A stretch of DNA of 6,366 nucleotides from Chloroflexota bacterium (GTDB lineage Bacteria; Chloroflexota; Limnocylindria; Limnocylindrales; CSP1-4): NCBI GenBank assembly GCA_021812735.1, contig JAKAMV010000612.1, forward strand, positions 1 to 6,366, written 5' to 3'. Positions 6,154 to 6,366 of this stretch are shown in pieces. The notes under the pieces are model-generated. The model did not search any database, was not told the origin of the DNA, and saw nothing but the letters and a program-made list of their open reading frames with translations. Both the position numbers and the translations under genes were made by a program. How positions within the stretch are numbered: the first letter of the stretch is position 1; every line of letters begins with the position of its first letter.

Positions 6154-6159
6154 TAGACT
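6154..6159 (+). promoter_or_regulatory. -10 element of a leaderless promoter
   Basis: TAGACT fits the TANNNT pattern. Exactly six bases separate it from the A of the ATG at 6166. With a standard -12 to -7 placement the transcript would start on the A of the start codon, so the message would have no 5' leader. Consistently, no Shine-Dalgarno sequence is present between 6145 and 6165. No -35 is obvious at 17-18 nt upstream, which is common for this promoter type in GC-rich bacteria. Confidence 0.55.
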
Positions 6160-6165
6160 GGTGCC

Positions 6166-6366
6166 ATGACAGACATCAAGATCGGCGTGCTCTGCTGGAA
6201 CCAGTACTCGGACTTCGGGCCGCTCCTCGACGCGGGCGTCCGCGCCGACCGGCTCGGGTACGACACGCTCTGGACCTGGGACCACCTCTACCCGATCGTC
6301 GGCGACTCGCACGGCCCCAACTACGAGGGCTGGCTGACGATCACCGCCTGGGCGCAGGCGACGCGG
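6166..6366 (+). CDS. Luciferase-like (LLM class) flavin/F420-dependent oxidoreductase, N-terminal part
   Basis: The gene runs off the right edge; 67 residues are visible from the ATG at 6166 (about one fifth of the usual length near 300-350). The product starts MTDIKIGVLCWNQYSDFGPL, the first strand of the luciferase-like TIM barrel, then ADRLGYDTLWTWDHLYPI, the hallmark helix-strand with the W..DH turn of bacterial luciferase-like monooxygenases and F420-dependent dehydrogenases. The end, YEGWLTITAWAQATR, matches the helix that in this family typically precedes the T.R.....V segment. Members use reduced FMN or coenzyme F420 to oxidise or reduce small organic compounds. Cofactor and substrate cannot be told from this fragment. 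No ribosome site precedes the ATG, in keeping with a leaderless message. Confidence 0.87.
   Translation, partial: MTDIKIGVLCWNQYSDFGPLLDAGVRADRLGYDTLWTWDHLYPIVGDSHGPNYEGWLTITAWAQATR

Noticed and set aside
6112..6312. A 66-codon minus-strand frame opposite the oxidoreductase start
   Set aside because: It is antisense to a strongly supported luciferase-like N terminus and has no motif or ribosome site of its own.
2730..6366. A single glmS-add-cupin-oxidoreductase operon forming one new pathway
   Set aside because: The gaps of 99, 54 and 40 nt contain hairpins and candidate promoters, and the products belong to unrelated pathways. Shared direction alone does not support a system.

Overview
The window is about 6.4 kb of very GC-rich, densely coding bacterial DNA with ordinary-looking chromosomal genes. 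Nothing in it looks mobile: there is no insertion sequence, phage gene, CRISPR array, tRNA or rRNA. The codon third positions are almost all G or C. A luciferase-like (possibly F420-dependent) oxidoreductase, one TTG start, a probable leaderless gene, and a LeuRS without the leucine-specific insertion would fit a high-GC Chloroflexota or Actinomycetota (for example Thermoleophilia-like) soil lineage. I cannot settle the phylum from sequence alone.

Layout, left to right. (1) Bases 3-1601, plus strand: the last 532 codons of leuS (leucyl-tRNA synthetase), running from the editing domain to the C terminus. (2) Bases 1602-1851: a 250-bp convergent gap with several GC hairpins and no gene I can support. 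(3) Bases 1852-2520, minus strand: a complete class II aldolase/adducin family enzyme. (4) Bases 2521-2729: a divergent control region with inverted repeats, hairpins and one candidate -10 on each strand. (5) Bases 2730-4517, plus: a full-length GlmS-type glutamine amidotransferase/isomerase. (6) Bases 4617-5726, plus: adenosine deaminase (add). (7) Bases 5781-6125, plus: a 114-aa single-domain cupin with a TTG start. (8) Base 6166 to the window end, plus: the N-terminal 67 residues of a luciferase-like monooxygenase family oxidoreductase, apparently leaderless.

How they fit together: leuS and the aldolase converge, and the aldolase and glmS diverge. glmS, add, the cupin and the oxidoreductase all read rightward with gaps of 99, 54 and 40 nt. 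Candidate promoters before add and before the oxidoreductase suggest several transcription units rather than one operon. GlmS makes glucosamine-6-phosphate for cell-wall amino sugars, adenosine deaminase serves purine salvage, and the aldolase handles small aldehyde or keto-acid carbon. No single shared pathway is evident. I do not see a new multi-gene system here. The most interesting points are residue-level: an aldolase whose sugar-phosphate-binding positions are changed, a GlmS with altered glutaminase-loop histidines, a cupin lacking the motif-1 glutamate, and a well-spaced leaderless promoter.
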